From positions 930,001-994,000 of the forward strand of contig NZ_LT629780.1 in NCBI RefSeq assembly GCF_900105885.1: a stretch of 64,000 nt of DNA. Direction: 5' to 3'. The position numbers and the translations under genes are program-made. This DNA comes from Pseudomonas guangdongensis. GTDB lineage: Bacteria; Pseudomonadota; Gammaproteobacteria; Pseudomonadales; Pseudomonadaceae. Shown here piece by piece: positions 43,595 through 55,294 of this stretch. The notes under the pieces are model-generated. The model ran no database searches. It was not told the DNA's origin and was given only the letters and a program-made list of their open reading frames with translations. Numbering within the stretch: the stretch's first letter is position 1; every line of letters begins with the position of its first letter.

Positions 43595-44236
43595 TCAGAT
43601 ACCGTATTGCGCGCGATAGGCTTCCACTGCCGGCAGGTGGCGTTTCAGCTCCTGATCCTGGGCGAGATAATCCAGCACTTGGCTGAGCGAGACAATGCTC
43701 ACCACGGGTATACCATAGTCGCGCTCGACTTCCTGGATCGCCGACAGCTCGCCCTGGCCGCGCTCCTCGCGGTTCAGCGCGATCAGCACACCGGCCGCCT
43801 GGGCGCCCTGCGCCTGGATGATCTGCATCACCTCGCGGATCGCCGTGCCGGCGGTGATCACGTCGTCGACGATCAGGGCCTTTCCGACCAGCGGCGCACC
43901 CACCAGGGTGCCGCCCTCGCCGTGCTCCTTGGCCTCCTTGCGGTTGAAGCACCAGGGCAGATCGCGACCGTGCTGCTCGGCGAGGGCCACGGCGGTGGCG
44001 CTGACCAGCGGGATGCCCTTGTAGGCCGGGCCGAACAGCACGTCGAAGTCCAGACCGCTGGCCTGCACTGCCTCGGCGTAGAAGCGGCCGAGCTGCGCCA
44101 GCGCCAGACCGCTGTTGAACAGCCCGGCGTTGAAGAAGTACGGACTGGTGCGTCCGGACTTGAGGGTGAACTCGCCGAAGCGCAGCACGCCGCGCTCGAT
44201 GGCGAAACGGATGAATTCGCGTTGATATGCCTGCAT
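43595..44236 (-). CDS. pyrE: PyrE, orotate phosphoribosyltransferase
   Basis: A 213-residue enzyme converting orotate and PRPP to OMP in pyrimidine synthesis. The PRPP-binding motif is '[18 protein letters not shown]', the flexible catalytic loop is '[13 protein letters not shown]', and the N-terminal '[18 protein letters not shown]' is typical. Length equals E. coli PyrE. It is divergent from crc with a 70-bp gap, the same pairing as in PAO1 (PA5331-PA5332). Confidence 0.97.
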   Translation of the reverse strand: MQAYQREFIRFAIERGVLRFGEFTLKSGRTSPYFFNAGLFNSGLALAQLGRFYAEAVQASGLDFDVLFGPAYKGIPLVSATAVALAEQHGRDLPWCFNRKEAKEHGEGGTLVGAPLVGKALIVDDVITAGTAIREVMQIIQAQGAQAAGVLIALNREERGQGELSAIQEVERDYGIPVVSIVSLSQVLDYLAQDQELKRHLPAVEAYRAQYGI

Positions 44237-44273
44237 GGGATACCCGATTTAGCAAAAAAAGCCGAAGTTCGGG

Positions 44274-44279
44274 TATCAT
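44274..44279 (+). promoter_or_regulatory. -10 element between pyrE and crc
   Basis: TATCAT on the plus strand toward crc; the reverse complement (TATGAT, shifted by one base) could serve pyrE. No convincing -35 was found for either direction. Confidence 0.35.
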
Positions 44280-44306
44280 ACACACTGCTTTTTTCAGGGG
44301 CCATTT

Positions 44307-45086
44307 ATGCGGATTGTCAGTGTAAACGTGAACGGTATGCAGGACGCCGTCGAGCGTGGCCTGCTCGGCTGGTTGCAGACCCAGAACGCCGACGTGATCT
44401 GCCTGCAGGATACCCGCGCCTCGTGCTACGACATGGAAGACCCGGCCTGGCAGCTGGACGGCTACAGCATGTACGCCGTGGATGCCGAGGTGCCCAGCCA
44501 GGGCGGGGTGGCGATCTACTCGCGCCTGCAGCCCAAGGCGATCATCTTCGGTCTCGGCTTCGAGCAGGCCGACCGCTACGGACGCTACCTGCAGGCCGAC
44601 TTCGACAAGGTCAGCATCGCCAGCCTGCTGATGCCCAGCGGGCAGAAGGGCGACGAGGACCTGAACGCCAAGTTCAAGTTCATGGACGACTTCACCAGCT
44701 ATCTGACCAAGCAGCGCCGCAAGCGCCGCGAGCACATCTATTGCGGCTCGCTGCATGTGGCGCACCAGAAGCTGGACGTGAAGAACTGGCGCGACTGCCA
44801 GCAGATGCCCGGCTTCCTCGCCCCCGAGCGGGCCTGGATGGATGAGGTGCTGGGCAATCTCGGCTACGTCGACGCCCTGCGCGAAGTCAGCCGCGAAGGC
44901 GACCAGTACAGCTGGTGGCCGGACACCGAGCAGGCCCAGCTGCTCAACCTCGGCTTCCGCTTCGACTACCAGCTGCTCAGCCCGGGACTGCGCCGCTTCG
45001 TGCGCAGCGCCCAGCTGCCGCGCCAGCCGCGTTTCTCCCAGCACGCGCCGCTGATCGTCGACTACGACTGGACGCTGAGCATCTGA
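44307..45086 (+). CDS. crc: Crc, catabolite repression control protein
   Basis: A 259-residue protein of the exonuclease III fold, the same length as P. aeruginosa Crc. It works with Hfq on A-rich mRNA targets to block translation of catabolic genes when preferred carbon sources are present, and has lost nuclease activity. Typical parts are 'MRIVSVNVNGMQDAVERGLLGWLQTQNADVICLQDTRA' and 'FRFDYQLLSP...QHAPLIVDYDWTL'. The paa and amine genes in this window are plausible targets of such control. Confidence 0.96.
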   Translation: MRIVSVNVNGMQDAVERGLLGWLQTQNADVICLQDTRASCYDMEDPAWQLDGYSMYAVDAEVPSQGGVAIYSRLQPKAIIFGLGFEQADRYGRYLQADFDKVSIASLLMPSGQKGDEDLNAKFKFMDDFTSYLTKQRRKRREHIYCGSLHVAHQKLDVKNWRDCQQMPGFLAPERAWMDEVLGNLGYVDALREVSREGDQYSWWPDTEQAQLLNLGFRFDYQLLSPGLRRFVRSAQLPRQPRFSQHAPLIVDYDWTLSI

Positions 45087-45101
45087 GCCGCACGCCATAC
45101 G

Positions 45102-45129
45102 AAAAAGCCGACCCCAGGGTCGGCTTTTT
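45102..45129. terminator. Bidirectional terminator between crc and the DUF4870 gene
   Basis: GCCGACCC and GGGTCGGC form an 8-bp stem flanked by A5 and T5. Both converging genes use it. Confidence 0.9.
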
Positions 45130-45137
45130 CGTGGCCG

Positions 45138-45518
45138 CTACTTGAGCGGACGCAGGCAGAAGGGATAGCGCCAGGGCTTGCCCTCGTTGGCCTTGATCCC
45201 GCCGATCACCGTCAGCACCAGCCCGACCACGCTGATCAGGGCGATCAGCGGAAAGCCGATCAGCACCTTGAGCAGCAGGGTGCAGACCAGCAGCGCCAGG
45301 GTCAGGGTGATCTGGAAATTCAGCGCCTCCTTGCCCTGGGCATCGACGTAGGGATCACTGTCGCGCTTGAGCTGCCAGACCACCAGCGGACCGACCACGT
45401 TGCCGATCATCGGCGCGAGGAACCAGGCGAAGGCCGCGTAGTGGCAGAGCATCGCCCACTTGCGCGCCTCGGCACCCGGACCGCCGCCGGGCAGCTCCGG
45501 CAGTTGCGTGTCGCTCAT
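45138..45518 (-). CDS. DUF4870-type small membrane protein
   Basis: A 126-residue inner-membrane protein with three hydrophobic segments (about 25-50, 68-85, 88-108). The family signature 'VDAQGKEALNFQITLTL' sits before the second segment. GGGAGG lies upstream of the ATG. Function is unknown. The position beside crc and rph agrees with PA5333 in PAO1. Confidence 0.88.
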   Translation of the reverse strand: MSDTQLPELPGGGPGAEARKWAMLCHYAAFAWFLAPMIGNVVGPLVVWQLKRDSDPYVDAQGKEALNFQITLTLALLVCTLLLKVLIGFPLIALISVVGLVLTVIGGIKANEGKPWRYPFCLRPLK

Positions 45519-45558
45519 CGCTACCTCCCGGCGCGACCGGGCACCCGGCCGCGCGCCG

Positions 45559-46278
45559 TCAGTTGTCGAGGGCCGCGCGCTGCAGCTCGAACAGCTCGTC
45601 GATGCCCTTGCGCGCCAGGGCCAGCATGGCGTTGAGTTCCTCGGGCTGGAACGGCGTGCCCTCGGCGGTGCCCTGCACCTCGATGAAGCCGCCGGCGTCG
45701 GTCATCACCACGTTGAGGTCGGTGCCGGCGGCGGAGTCTTCCAAGTAGTCGAGGTCGAGCACCGGCTCGCCCTGGTACATGCCCACCGATACCGCGGCGA
45801 CCAGCTGCTTGAGCGGATTCTGCTTCAGCGCGCCGCGCTTCTTCAGCGCCGCCAGGGCGTCGATCAGCGCCACGGTGGCGCCGGTGATCGAGGCGGTGCG
45901 GGTGCCGCCGTCGGCCTGGATCACGTCGCAGTCGATGTACAGGGTGTACTCGCCGAGCTTGGACAGGTCCAGCGCGGCGCGCAGCGAACGGCCGATCAGC
46001 CGCTGGATCTCCAGGGTGCGCCCGCCCTGCTTGCCGCGGGTCGCCTCGCGCTGGGTGCGCGAGCCGGTGGCGCGCGGCAGCATGCCGTACTCGGCGGTCA
46101 GCCAGCCCTGCCCCTGGCCCTTGAGGAAGCGCGGCACGCCGGCTTCGGCGCTCACCGTGCAGATCACCTTGGTGTCGCCGAACTCCACCAGCACCGAGCC
46201 CTCGGCATGCTTGGTGTAGTGGCGGGTGATGCGGATCGGGCGCATCTGATCGGCGGCGCGGCCGCTGGGACGATTCAT
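45559..46278 (-). CDS. rph: RNase PH
   Basis: A 239-residue phosphorolytic 3'-5' exonuclease that trims tRNA 3' ends. Markers are '[19 protein letters not shown]', '[20 protein letters not shown]', '[18 protein letters not shown]' and '[19 protein letters not shown]'. The start at 46278 has AGGA 8 bases upstream. Divergent from yicC. Confidence 0.97.
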   Translation of the reverse strand: MNRPSGRAADQMRPIRITRHYTKHAEGSVLVEFGDTKVICTVSAEAGVPRFLKGQGQGWLTAEYGMLPRATGSRTQREATRGKQGGRTLEIQRLIGRSLRAALDLSKLGEYTLYIDCDVIQADGGTRTASITGATVALIDALAALKKRGALKQNPLKQLVAAVSVGMYQGEPVLDLDYLEDSAAGTDLNVVMTDAGGFIEVQGTAEGTPFQPEELNAMLALARKGIDELFELQRAALDN

Positions 46279-46472
46279 CGGGGCAATCCTGTCTGAGTCT
46301 GGAAGTCGACGCCCATTATAGTGGCGCCAGCGCGAGGCGAACCACCGCGCCGTGCGGCGCAGTGGCCGGCGACCGGCGGGCGGCGCGACTGGCACCGGCG
46401 AGTGGGGTAAACTGCGCGGCCTGCACGGCGTCCGCGGGCGCCAACCGCCATATCCATCGCGAGGACCGCCCC

Positions 46473-47979
<1,507 letters not shown>

Positions 47980-48080
47980 GGGCCGATGCAATCGGCTCTT
48001 CCCTAACCATTGGCGATTTTTTAGACTAACCAATCCGCTCGGCTTGCCGGGCACTTGTCGTTTTATCTGCGAGGAACACC

Positions 48081-48344
48081 ATGGCCCGCGTCACCGTTGA
48101 AGACTGCCTGGAAAACGTCGATAACCGCTTCGAACTGGTCATGCTGGCCAGCAAGCGCTCCCGCCAGCTGGCGACCGGCGGCAAGGAGCCGAAAGTGGCC
48201 TGGGACAACGACAAGCCGACCGTCGTCGCCCTGCGTGAAATCGCCGAAGGCCTGGTCGACAATGACGTGGTGCAACAGGAGGAGCTGGTCGAAGACGAGC
48301 CGCTGTTCGCCGCGTTCGAGGAAGACAACAGCGAGACGATCTGA
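48081..48344 (+). CDS. rpoZ: RpoZ, RNA polymerase omega subunit
   Basis: An 87-residue omega subunit with '[31 protein letters not shown]' and an acidic tail. It helps assemble RNA polymerase and forms part of a ppGpp-binding site with beta-prime in E. coli. GAGGAACACC precedes the ATG. It lies upstream of spoT. Confidence 0.97.
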   Translation: MARVTVEDCLENVDNRFELVMLASKRSRQLATGGKEPKVAWDNDKPTVVALREIAEGLVDNDVVQQEELVEDEPLFAAFEEDNSETI

Positions 48345-48403
48345 ATTGCCGGGTCGACGTCGCGCGCCCGAAGAGCCGGCACAGCCCGGTCTGGAGTGAT
48401 GCC

Positions 48404-50527
48404 ATGCCCAGCATAGACGCCTTCGCCGACCGCATCAGCCGCTATCTCGGCCCGGATCAGGTCAACCTGGTCCGGCGCGCCTACTACTACGCCGAACAGG
48501 CCCACGATGGCCAGCGCCGACGCAGCGGCGAGGCCTACGTCACCCATCCGCTGGCGGTGGCCAACATCCTCGCCGACATGCACATGGACCATCAGAGCCT
48601 GATGGCCGCGATGCTCCACGACGTCATCGAGGACACCGGGATTCCCAAGGAAGCCCTGGTCGCGCAGTTCGGCGAGACCGTCGCCGAACTGGTCGACGGG
48701 GTCAGCAAGCTGACCCAGATGGACTTCCAGACCAAGGCCGAGGCGCAGGCCGAGAACTTCCAGAAGATGGCCATGGCCATGGCCCGCGACATCCGGGTGA
48801 TCCTGGTCAAGCTCGCCGACCGCCTGCACAACATGCGCACCCTGGAGGTGCTCTCCGGCGAGAAGCGCCGACGCATCGCCAAGGAAACCCTGGAGATCTA
48901 CGCGCCGATCGCCAACCGCCTGGGGATGCACAGCGTGTTCGCCGAGTTCGAGGATCTCGGCTTCAAGGCCATGCACCCGATGCGCGCCGAGCGCATCAAG
49001 CGCGCGGTGAAGAAGGCCCGCGGCAACCGCCGCGAGATCGTCGGCAAGATCCAGGAGTCGCTGGCCAACTGCCTGGCCCGCGAGCATCTGGAGGGCGAGG
49101 TCACCGGCCGCGAGAAGCACCTCTACAGCATCTACGAGAAGATGCGCGGCAAGCGCCGGGCGTTCGCCGAAATCATGGACGTCTACGCCTTTCGCATCGT
49201 GGTCGACAAGGTCGACACCTGCTACCGCGTGCTCGGCGCCGTGCACAGCCTGTACAAGCCGATCCCCGGCCGCTTCAAGGACTACATCGCGATCCCCAAG
49301 GCCAACGGCTACCAGTCGCTGCACACCACCCTGTTCGGCATGCACGGCGTGCCCATCGAGATCCAGATCCGCACCCGCGAGATGGAGGAGATGGCCAACC
49401 ACGGCATCGCCGCGCACTGGCTGTACAAGTCCAGCGACGAGGAAACCCCGCGCAGCACCCATGCCCGCGCGCGCCAGTGGATCAAGGGCGTGCTGGAGCT
49501 GCAGCAGCGCGCCGGCAACTCGCTGGAATTCATCGAGAACGTGAAGATCGACCTGTTCCCCGACGAGGTCTACATCTTCACCCCCAAGGGCCGCATCATG
49601 GAGCTGCCCAAGGGCTCCACGGCGGTCGACTTCGCCTACGCGGTGCATACCGACGTCGGCAACAGCTGCATCGCCTGCCGCATCAACCGCCGCCTGGCGC
49701 CGCTGTCCGAGCCGCTGCAGAGCGGCCAGACCGTGGAAATCGTCACCGCCCCGGCGGCGCGGCCCAACCCCAGCTGGCTGAACTTCGTGGTCACCGGCAA
49801 GGCGCGCACCACCATCCGCCATTCCCTCAAGCAGCAGCGCCGCTCGGAGTCGGTGAGCCTCGGCGAGCGCCTGCTCAACAAGGCGCTGGCCGGCTTCGAC
49901 AGCCACCTCGAACAGATCCCCGCCGAGCGCCTGGCCGCCGTGCTGGCCGAATACCAGCTGGCCAGCCGCGACGACCTGCTCGAAGACATCGGCCTCGGCA
50001 ACCGCATGGCCTACGTGATCGCCCGCCGCCTGCTCAGCGACAGCCTCGCCGCCGCCGCCGACGAGGCAGCGCCCGGCCACGACGGCCCGCTGGCGATCCG
50101 TGGCACCGAGGGCCTGGTGATCAGCTACGCCAAGTGCTGCACGCCGATTCCCGGCGACCCCATCGTCGGCCACCTGTCGGCCGGCAAGGGCATGGTCGTC
50201 CACCTCGATACCTGCCGCAACATCAGCGAACTGCGCGATACCCCGGACAAGTGCATCCCGCTGTCCTGGGCCAAGGACGTCTCCGGCGAGTTCAACGTCG
50301 AGCTGCGCGTCGAGCTGGAGCACCAGCGCGGCCTGATCGCCCTGCTCGCCGGCGCGGTGGCCAGCGCCGATGGCAACATCGAGAAGATCGGCATGGACGA
50401 ACGCGACGGCCGCACCAGCGTGGTGCAGCTGGTGGTCAGCGTCCACGACCGCATCCACCTGGCACGGGTCATCAAGCGCCTGCGCACCATCAGCGGCGTG
50501 CTGCGCATCACCCGCGTGCGTTCCTGA
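48404..50527 (+). CDS. spoT: SpoT, bifunctional (p)ppGpp synthetase/hydrolase
   Basis: A 707-residue RSH enzyme. The N-terminal HD hydrolase has His72-Asp73 in '[12 protein letters not shown]'. The synthetase domain follows (about 240-350, '[31 protein letters not shown]'), then TGS (about 388-450, '[29 protein letters not shown]') and a C-terminal ACT domain ('[31 protein letters not shown]'). The synthetase domain keeps the length and motifs of bifunctional SpoT rather than RelA. GGAG lies 7 bases before the ATG. Confidence 0.97.
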   Translation: MPSIDAFADRISRYLGPDQVNLVRRAYYYAEQAHDGQRRRSGEAYVTHPLAVANILADMHMDHQSLMAAMLHDVIEDTGIPKEALVAQFGETVAELVDGVSKLTQMDFQTKAEAQAENFQKMAMAMARDIRVILVKLADRLHNMRTLEVLSGEKRRRIAKETLEIYAPIANRLGMHSVFAEFEDLGFKAMHPMRAERIKRAVKKARGNRREIVGKIQESLANCLAREHLEGEVTGREKHLYSIYEKMRGKRRAFAEIMDVYAFRIVVDKVDTCYRVLGAVHSLYKPIPGRFKDYIAIPKANGYQSLHTTLFGMHGVPIEIQIRTREMEEMANHGIAAHWLYKSSDEETPRSTHARARQWIKGVLELQQRAGNSLEFIENVKIDLFPDEVYIFTPKGRIMELPKGSTAVDFAYAVHTDVGNSCIACRINRRLAPLSEPLQSGQTVEIVTAPAARPNPSWLNFVVTGKARTTIRHSLKQQRRSESVSLGERLLNKALAGFDSHLEQIPAERLAAVLAEYQLASRDDLLEDIGLGNRMAYVIARRLLSDSLAAAADEAAPGHDGPLAIRGTEGLVISYAKCCTPIPGDPIVGHLSAGKGMVVHLDTCRNISELRDTPDKCIPLSWAKDVSGEFNVELRVELEHQRGLIALLAGAVASADGNIEKIGMDERDGRTSVVQLVVSVHDRIHLARVIKRLRTISGVLRITRVRS

Positions 50528-50591
50528 CACCGTTCCTGCGCGGCGCGCGCCCGTTCCGCGCGCCGCGCCTTCCCGACCGCAAGGAGTTCCC

Positions 50592-50975
50592 ATGAGCAAG
50601 AGCGTGATCAGCACCGAGCAGGCCCCGGCCGCCATCGGCACCTACTCCCAGGCCATCAAGGCCGGCAACACCGTCTACCTGTCCGGGCAGATTCCCCTGG
50701 TGCCGGCCACCATGCAGATGGTCGAGGGCGGTTTCGAGGCCGAAGCCGTGCAGGTGTTCGAGAACCTCAAGGCAGTCTGCGAGGCCGCCGGCGGCTCGCT
50801 GGCCGACATCGTCAAGCTGAACATCTTCCTCACCGACCTGGGCAACTTCGCCACCGTCAACGAGGTGATGGGCCGCTACTTCCAGCAGCCCTACCCGGCC
50901 CGCGCAGCCATCGGCGTCGCTTCCCTGCCGCGCGGCGCCCAGGTGGAAATGGACGGCATCCTGGTCCTCGGCTGA
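50592..50975 (+). CDS. RidA-family protein downstream of spoT
   Basis: A 127-residue YjgF/RidA-family protein with the classic opening '[30 protein letters not shown]' and '[20 protein letters not shown]'. It sits where PAO1 has PA5339. The segment aligned to 'VEVARLPKD' of E. coli RidA reads 'IGVASLPRG', so the arginine important for enamine/imine hydrolysis is replaced by serine. AAGGAG lies 5 bases before the ATG. Activity should not be assumed from the family name alone. Confidence 0.92.
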   Translation: MSKSVISTEQAPAAIGTYSQAIKAGNTVYLSGQIPLVPATMQMVEGGFEAEAVQVFENLKAVCEAAGGSLADIVKLNIFLTDLGNFATVNEVMGRYFQQPYPARAAIGVASLPRGAQVEMDGILVLG

Positions 50976-51077
50976 GGCCGCCGCCCCTGCGCGCCATGCC
51001 GCGCGGGGGCAACAGCGGGCACGCCGCGCCCGCACACCCCGCCCCCCGACCTCGCCGTTACAGCGCCTGCCGCCTCC

Positions 51078-51929
51078 CTACTCCTGCCCCAGCAGCGCCG
51101 CATAGCCGGCCCGGTAGTCGGGATAGCGCGGCACCCAGCCCAGCGCCCGCGCCCGCGCATTGCGACAGCGCTTGCTGCCGCCACGCCGCACGCCGCTCGG
51201 CGCGCTCTCCTGCACCACACCCAGCCGCCCGCGCAGCCAGTCGACCACCTCGGCCAGCGGCGCCGGGGCATCATCGACGCCCAGGTAGCAGTCCGCCAGC
51301 GCCACGCCGCGCACCTCGGCCTGCAGCAGGCAGGCCAGCAGCGCCGCCGCATCGTCGGCATGGATGCGGTTGCCGTACAGCGGCGGCACGCTGGCCGGGC
51401 GGTAACCGTCCCGCACCTGGTTGAGCAGCCACTCGCGGCCCGGCCCGTAGATCCCGGCCAGGCGCACCACCGTCGCCGGCAGGCCGCTGCCCAGCGCCAG
51501 CGCCTCGGCCTCCAGAAGGATGCGCCCGCTGAAGCTGTCCGGCTGGCAGGGCGAGGCCTCGTCGACCCACTCGCCGTCCTGCTGGCCGTAGACCCCGGTG
51601 CTGGACACCAGCAGCAGGCGCCGCGGCCGCTGCCCGCGCTGCTCCAGCCAGCCGAGCAGGTGGCGCAGGCCGTCGACGTAGGCGGCGCGATAGGCCGCCT
51701 CGTCGCGTCCGTCGGGCGTCGCGCAGTAGACCAGCGTCTCCGGCGCCTGCGCCGGCCAGCCGGCCGGGCAAGCCGGCTGGCCGAGATCCGCCGCCACCGG
51801 CCGCAACCCCGCCGGCAGCGCCGCGACGTTGCGGCGCAGGCCGTACACCGTCCAGCCCGCCGCCGCCAACAGACCGCCCAGACGGCCGCCGATATCGCCG
51901 CAACCGGCGATCAGCACTGTGTGCGCCAT
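51078..51929 (-). CDS. NAD(P)-dependent epimerase/SDR-like protein, YeeZ type
   Basis: A 283-residue extended-SDR protein. The Rossmann motif is 'VLIAGCGDIGGRLGGLLAAAG' (4-24), a serine appears in 'LLLVSSTGVYGQQDG', and 'RLAGIYGPGR' is a typical downstream segment. It resembles YeeZ and pseudomonad proteins near oxyR. The substrate is unknown. GAGGGGAA precedes the ATG. The 102-bp gap to the RidA gene holds no feature. Confidence 0.87.
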   Translation of the reverse strand: MAHTVLIAGCGDIGGRLGGLLAAAGWTVYGLRRNVAALPAGLRPVAADLGQPACPAGWPAQAPETLVYCATPDGRDEAAYRAAYVDGLRHLLGWLEQRGQRPRRLLLVSSTGVYGQQDGEWVDEASPCQPDSFSGRILLEAEALALGSGLPATVVRLAGIYGPGREWLLNQVRDGYRPASVPPLYGNRIHADDAAALLACLLQAEVRGVALADCYLGVDDAPAPLAEVVDWLRGRLGVVQESAPSGVRRGGSKRCRNARARALGWVPRYPDYRAGYAALLGQE

Positions 51930-52123
51930 GTTCTTGTTCCCCTCGTCGATGAACCCGGATACCCGCCGCCCAGCTTCGGCGCCGCACGCCCGCCTGGCAA
52001 GCCCGGCGCACCGCCCAGAGGCCCGTTGCCAGCGGGCCGGGCAGCCCCGACCGGGCCATTCGGCATGGTTGGTTATACAGCGAGCAACAGCTATGCTTGC
52101 GCAAGCCTTGATGGAATTTGCCT

Positions 52124-53059
52124 ATGACACTCACGGAACTGCGCTACATCGTCACCCTGGCCCAGGAACAGCACTTCGGCCGCGCCGCCGAGCGCTGCCA
52201 CGTCAGCCAGCCGACCCTGTCGGTGGGCGTGAAGAAGCTCGAGGACGAGCTGGGCGTGCTGATCTTCGAGCGCAGCAAGAGCGCGGTGCGTCTGACCCCG
52301 GTCGGCGAGGGCATCGTCGCCCAGGCGCAGAAGGTGCTGGAGCAAGCCCAGGGCATCCGCGAGCTGGCCCAGGCCGGCAAGAACCAGCTGGCCGCGCCGC
52401 TCAAGGTCGGCGCCATCTACACCGTCGGCCCCTACCTGTTCCCGCACCTGATCCCGCAACTGCACCGAGTCGCCCCGGACATGCCGCTGTACATCGAGGA
52501 AAACTTCACCCACGTGCTGCGCGACAAGCTGCGCACCGGCGAGCTGGACGCGATCATCGTCGCGCTGCCGTTCCACGAGGCCGACGTGCTGACCAAGCCG
52601 CTCTACGACGAGCCGTTCTACGTGCTGATGCCCGCCGACCACCCGTGGACCGCGCTGACCAGCGTCGACAGCTCGATGCTCAACGACAAGAGCCTGCTGC
52701 TGCTCGGCGAGGGCCACTGCTTCCGCGACCAGGTGCTGGAAGCCTGCCCGAGCAGCCGCAAGGGCGGCGAGGCGCACCCGCACACCACGGTCGAATCCAG
52801 CTCGCTGGAAACCATCCGCCACATGGTCGCCTCCGGCCTCGGAGTCTCGGTGCTGCCGTTCACCGCGGTGAACAGCCACCACTACGCCCCCGGGGTGATC
52901 GAGGTGCGCCCGCTCAACCCGCCGGTGCCGCACCGCACCGTGGCCATCGCCTGGCGCGCCAGCTTCCCGCGGCCCAAGGCCATCGAGGTGCTGGCCGACT
53001 CCATCCGCCTCTGCTCGGTGGCCCGGCCGCAAGGCGCGGAGCCGCTGCAACCGGCATGA
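52124..53059 (+). CDS. oxyR: OxyR, peroxide-sensing LysR-type regulator
   Basis: A 311-residue LysR-family activator of catalase, peroxidase and related defence genes. The N-terminal winged HTH is 'HFGRAAERCHVSQPTLSVGVKKLEDELG' and the redox pair is Cys199 and Cys208 in 'GEGHCFRDQVLEAC', which form a disulfide on peroxide exposure. The start at 52124 gives the standard 'MTLTELRYIVTLAQEQHF'. Its stop overlaps the recG start by ATGA, so recG is probably cotranscribed, as in PAO1. Confidence 0.97.
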   Translation: MTLTELRYIVTLAQEQHFGRAAERCHVSQPTLSVGVKKLEDELGVLIFERSKSAVRLTPVGEGIVAQAQKVLEQAQGIRELAQAGKNQLAAPLKVGAIYTVGPYLFPHLIPQLHRVAPDMPLYIEENFTHVLRDKLRTGELDAIIVALPFHEADVLTKPLYDEPFYVLMPADHPWTALTSVDSSMLNDKSLLLLGEGHCFRDQVLEACPSSRKGGEAHPHTTVESSSLETIRHMVASGLGVSVLPFTAVNSHHYAPGVIEVRPLNPPVPHRTVAIAWRASFPRPKAIEVLADSIRLCSVARPQGAEPLQPA

Positions 53060-55134
53060 GCGACCTGGCGCAGGTCGCCGTCACCACGCTCAAGGGCGTG
53101 GGTCCGGCGCTCGCCGAGAAACTCGCCAGGGTCGGCCTGGAAACCCTGCAGGACGTGCTGTTCCACCTGCCGCTGCGCTACCAGGACCGCACCCGCGTCA
53201 CCCCCATCGGCGCCCTGCGCCCCGGCGGCGATGCGGTGGTGGAAGGCGTGGTCAGCGGCGCCGACATCGTCCTCGGCCGCCGGCGCAGCCTGCTGGTGCG
53301 CCTGCAGGACGCCACCGGCACCCTCAGCCTGCGCTTCTTCCACTTCAGCCAGGCGCAGAAGGACGCCCTCAAGCGCGGCACCAGCCTGCGCTGCTACGGC
53401 GAGGTACGCCCCGGCGCCACCGGCCTGGAGATCTACCACCCGGAATACCGCGCGCTCGGCGCCGACGAACCGTCCGGGCAGGTCGAGCAGAACCTCACGC
53501 CGATCTATCCGAGCACCGAAGGGCTCACCCAGCAGCGCCTGCGTGCTCTCAGCGAACAGGCCCTGCGCGCCCTCGACGGGCGCAGCCTGCCGGACTGGCT
53601 GCCCGCCGAACTGGCCCGCCGCCACCGCCTGGCGCCGCTGGCCGACGCGATCCGCTACCTGCACCGCCCGCCGCCGGACGCCGACCTCGAAGAACTCGCC
53701 GAAGGCCGCCACTGGGCCCAGCACCGCCTGGCCTTCGAGGAACTGCTGACCCACCAGCTGTCCCTGCAACGCCTGCGCGAGAGCGTGCGCGCCCAGCAGG
53801 CGCCGCCGCTGGCCAAGGCCACGCGCCTGCCGGCGCAGTTCCTCAAGGGCTTGGGCTTCGCCCCCACCGGCGCCCAGCAGCGGGTCGCCGCGGAGATCGC
53901 CTGGGACCTGCAGCAGCCGGCGCCGATGCTGCGCCTGGTGCAGGGCGACGTCGGCGCCGGCAAGACCGTGGTCGCCGCGCTGGCCGCGCTGCAGGCCATC
54001 GAGGCCGGCTACCAGGTGGCGCTGATGGCGCCCACCGAGATCCTCGCCGAGCAGCACTTCCTCAACTTCGGCAAGTGGCTCGCGCCGCTGGGCATCGAGG
54101 TCGCCTGGCTGGCCGGCAAGCTCAAGGGCAAGGCGCGCGCCGGCGCACTGGAACGCATCGCCGCCGGGGCGCCCATGGTGGTCGGCACCCACGCGCTGTT
54201 CCAGGACGAGGTGCGGTTCCGCAACCTGGCCCTGGCGATCATCGACGAGCAGCACCGCTTCGGCGTGCAGCAGCGCCTAGCGCTGCGCCAGAAGGGCGTC
54301 GACGGCCGCCTTTGTCCACACCAGCTGATCATGACCGCCACACCGATCCCTCGCACCCTGGCGATGAGCGCCTACGCCGACCTCGACACCTCGATCCTCG
54401 ACGAACTGCCGCCCGGCCGCACCCCGGTGACCACCCTGGTGATCGCCGACAGCCGCCGCCCGGAAGTGATCGAGCGGGTCCGCGCCGCCTGCGCCGAAGG
54501 CCGCCAGGCCTACTGGGTGTGCACGCTGATCGAGGAATCCGAGGAGCTGACCTGCCAGGCCGCGCAGAGCACCTTCGAGGAACTCTCGCTGGCCCTCGGC
54601 GAGCTGCGCGTCGGGCTGATCCACGGGCGCATGAAGCCGGCGGAGAAGGCCGCGGTGATGGAGCAGTTCAAGGCCGCCGAGCTGCAGCTGCTGGTCGCCA
54701 CCACGGTGATCGAGGTCGGCGTCGACGTGCCCAACGCCAGCCTGATGATCATCGAGAACCCCGAACGCCTCGGCCTCTCCCAGCTGCACCAGCTGCGCGG
54801 CCGGGTCGGACGGGGCAGCGCGGTCAGCCACTGCGTGCTGCTCTACCACGCGCCACTCTCCTGGATGGGCCGCGAGCGCCTGGCGATCATGCGCGAAACC
54901 GGCGACGGCTTCGTCATCGCCGAAAAGGACCTGGAACTGCGCGGCCCCGGCGAGATGCTCGGCACCCGCCAGACCGGCCTGTTGCAGTTCAAGGTCGCCG
55001 ACCTGATGCGCGACGCCGACCTCCTCCCCGCCGCCCGCGAAGCCGCGCAGCAACTGCTCGAACGCTGGCCGCAGCACGTCAGCCCGCTGCTCGAACGCTG
55101 GCTCCGGCATGGGCAGCAATACGGGCAGGTGTGA
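53056..55134 (+). CDS. recG: RecG, ATP-dependent DNA helicase
   Basis: A 692-residue branch-migration helicase that remodels stalled forks and R-loops. It has an N-terminal wedge/OB domain (about 50-160), Walker A 'GDVGAGKTVVA' near 298, a DEQH box 'IIDEQHRFGVQQR', motif III 'MTATPIPRTLAM' and motif VI 'HQLRGRVGRGSAVSHC'. It starts inside the oxyR stop (ATGA). Length matches E. coli RecG (693). Confidence 0.97.
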   Translation: MSDLAQVAVTTLKGVGPALAEKLARVGLETLQDVLFHLPLRYQDRTRVTPIGALRPGGDAVVEGVVSGADIVLGRRRSLLVRLQDATGTLSLRFFHFSQAQKDALKRGTSLRCYGEVRPGATGLEIYHPEYRALGADEPSGQVEQNLTPIYPSTEGLTQQRLRALSEQALRALDGRSLPDWLPAELARRHRLAPLADAIRYLHRPPPDADLEELAEGRHWAQHRLAFEELLTHQLSLQRLRESVRAQQAPPLAKATRLPAQFLKGLGFAPTGAQQRVAAEIAWDLQQPAPMLRLVQGDVGAGKTVVAALAALQAIEAGYQVALMAPTEILAEQHFLNFGKWLAPLGIEVAWLAGKLKGKARAGALERIAAGAPMVVGTHALFQDEVRFRNLALAIIDEQHRFGVQQRLALRQKGVDGRLCPHQLIMTATPIPRTLAMSAYADLDTSILDELPPGRTPVTTLVIADSRRPEVIERVRAACAEGRQAYWVCTLIEESEELTCQAAQSTFEELSLALGELRVGLIHGRMKPAEKAAVMEQFKAAELQLLVATTVIEVGVDVPNASLMIIENPERLGLSQLHQLRGRVGRGSAVSHCVLLYHAPLSWMGRERLAIMRETGDGFVIAEKDLELRGPGEMLGTRQTGLLQFKVADLMRDADLLPAAREAAQQLLERWPQHVSPLLERWLRHGQQYGQV

Positions 55135-55162
55135 TCGAAGCCGCGCATGAGCCGGCGATCCG

Positions 55163-55190
55163 GTCCTGTCCCCCTTTTCAGGGGACAGGA
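55163..55190 (+). terminator. Strong hairpin after recG
   Basis: An 11-bp perfect stem (GTCCTGTCCCC/GGGGACAGGAC) with a 6-base loop, followed by GGTTTCTCTTG. It is probably the recG terminator, although the T-tract is broken. Confidence 0.6.
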
Positions 55191-55294
55191 CGGTTTCTCT
55201 TGTCGACGTAATCTGCTTTTCGATGTCGAACAAACGGCGTAATGGTGTCCTGACGTAACGCTCAGTCGACAATAACGACAAGAGGATTCTGCTC

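Noticed and set aside
44237..44306. A pyrE transcription attenuator in the pyrE-crc gap
   Set aside because: On the pyrE strand a T7 run follows CCGAACTTCGG, but the hairpin can have only three stable pairs, too weak to claim.
46396..46472. An upstream start for yicC in the rph-yicC gap
   Set aside because: The frame is open further upstream, but only the ATG at 46473 has a GAGGA site and the family N-terminus.
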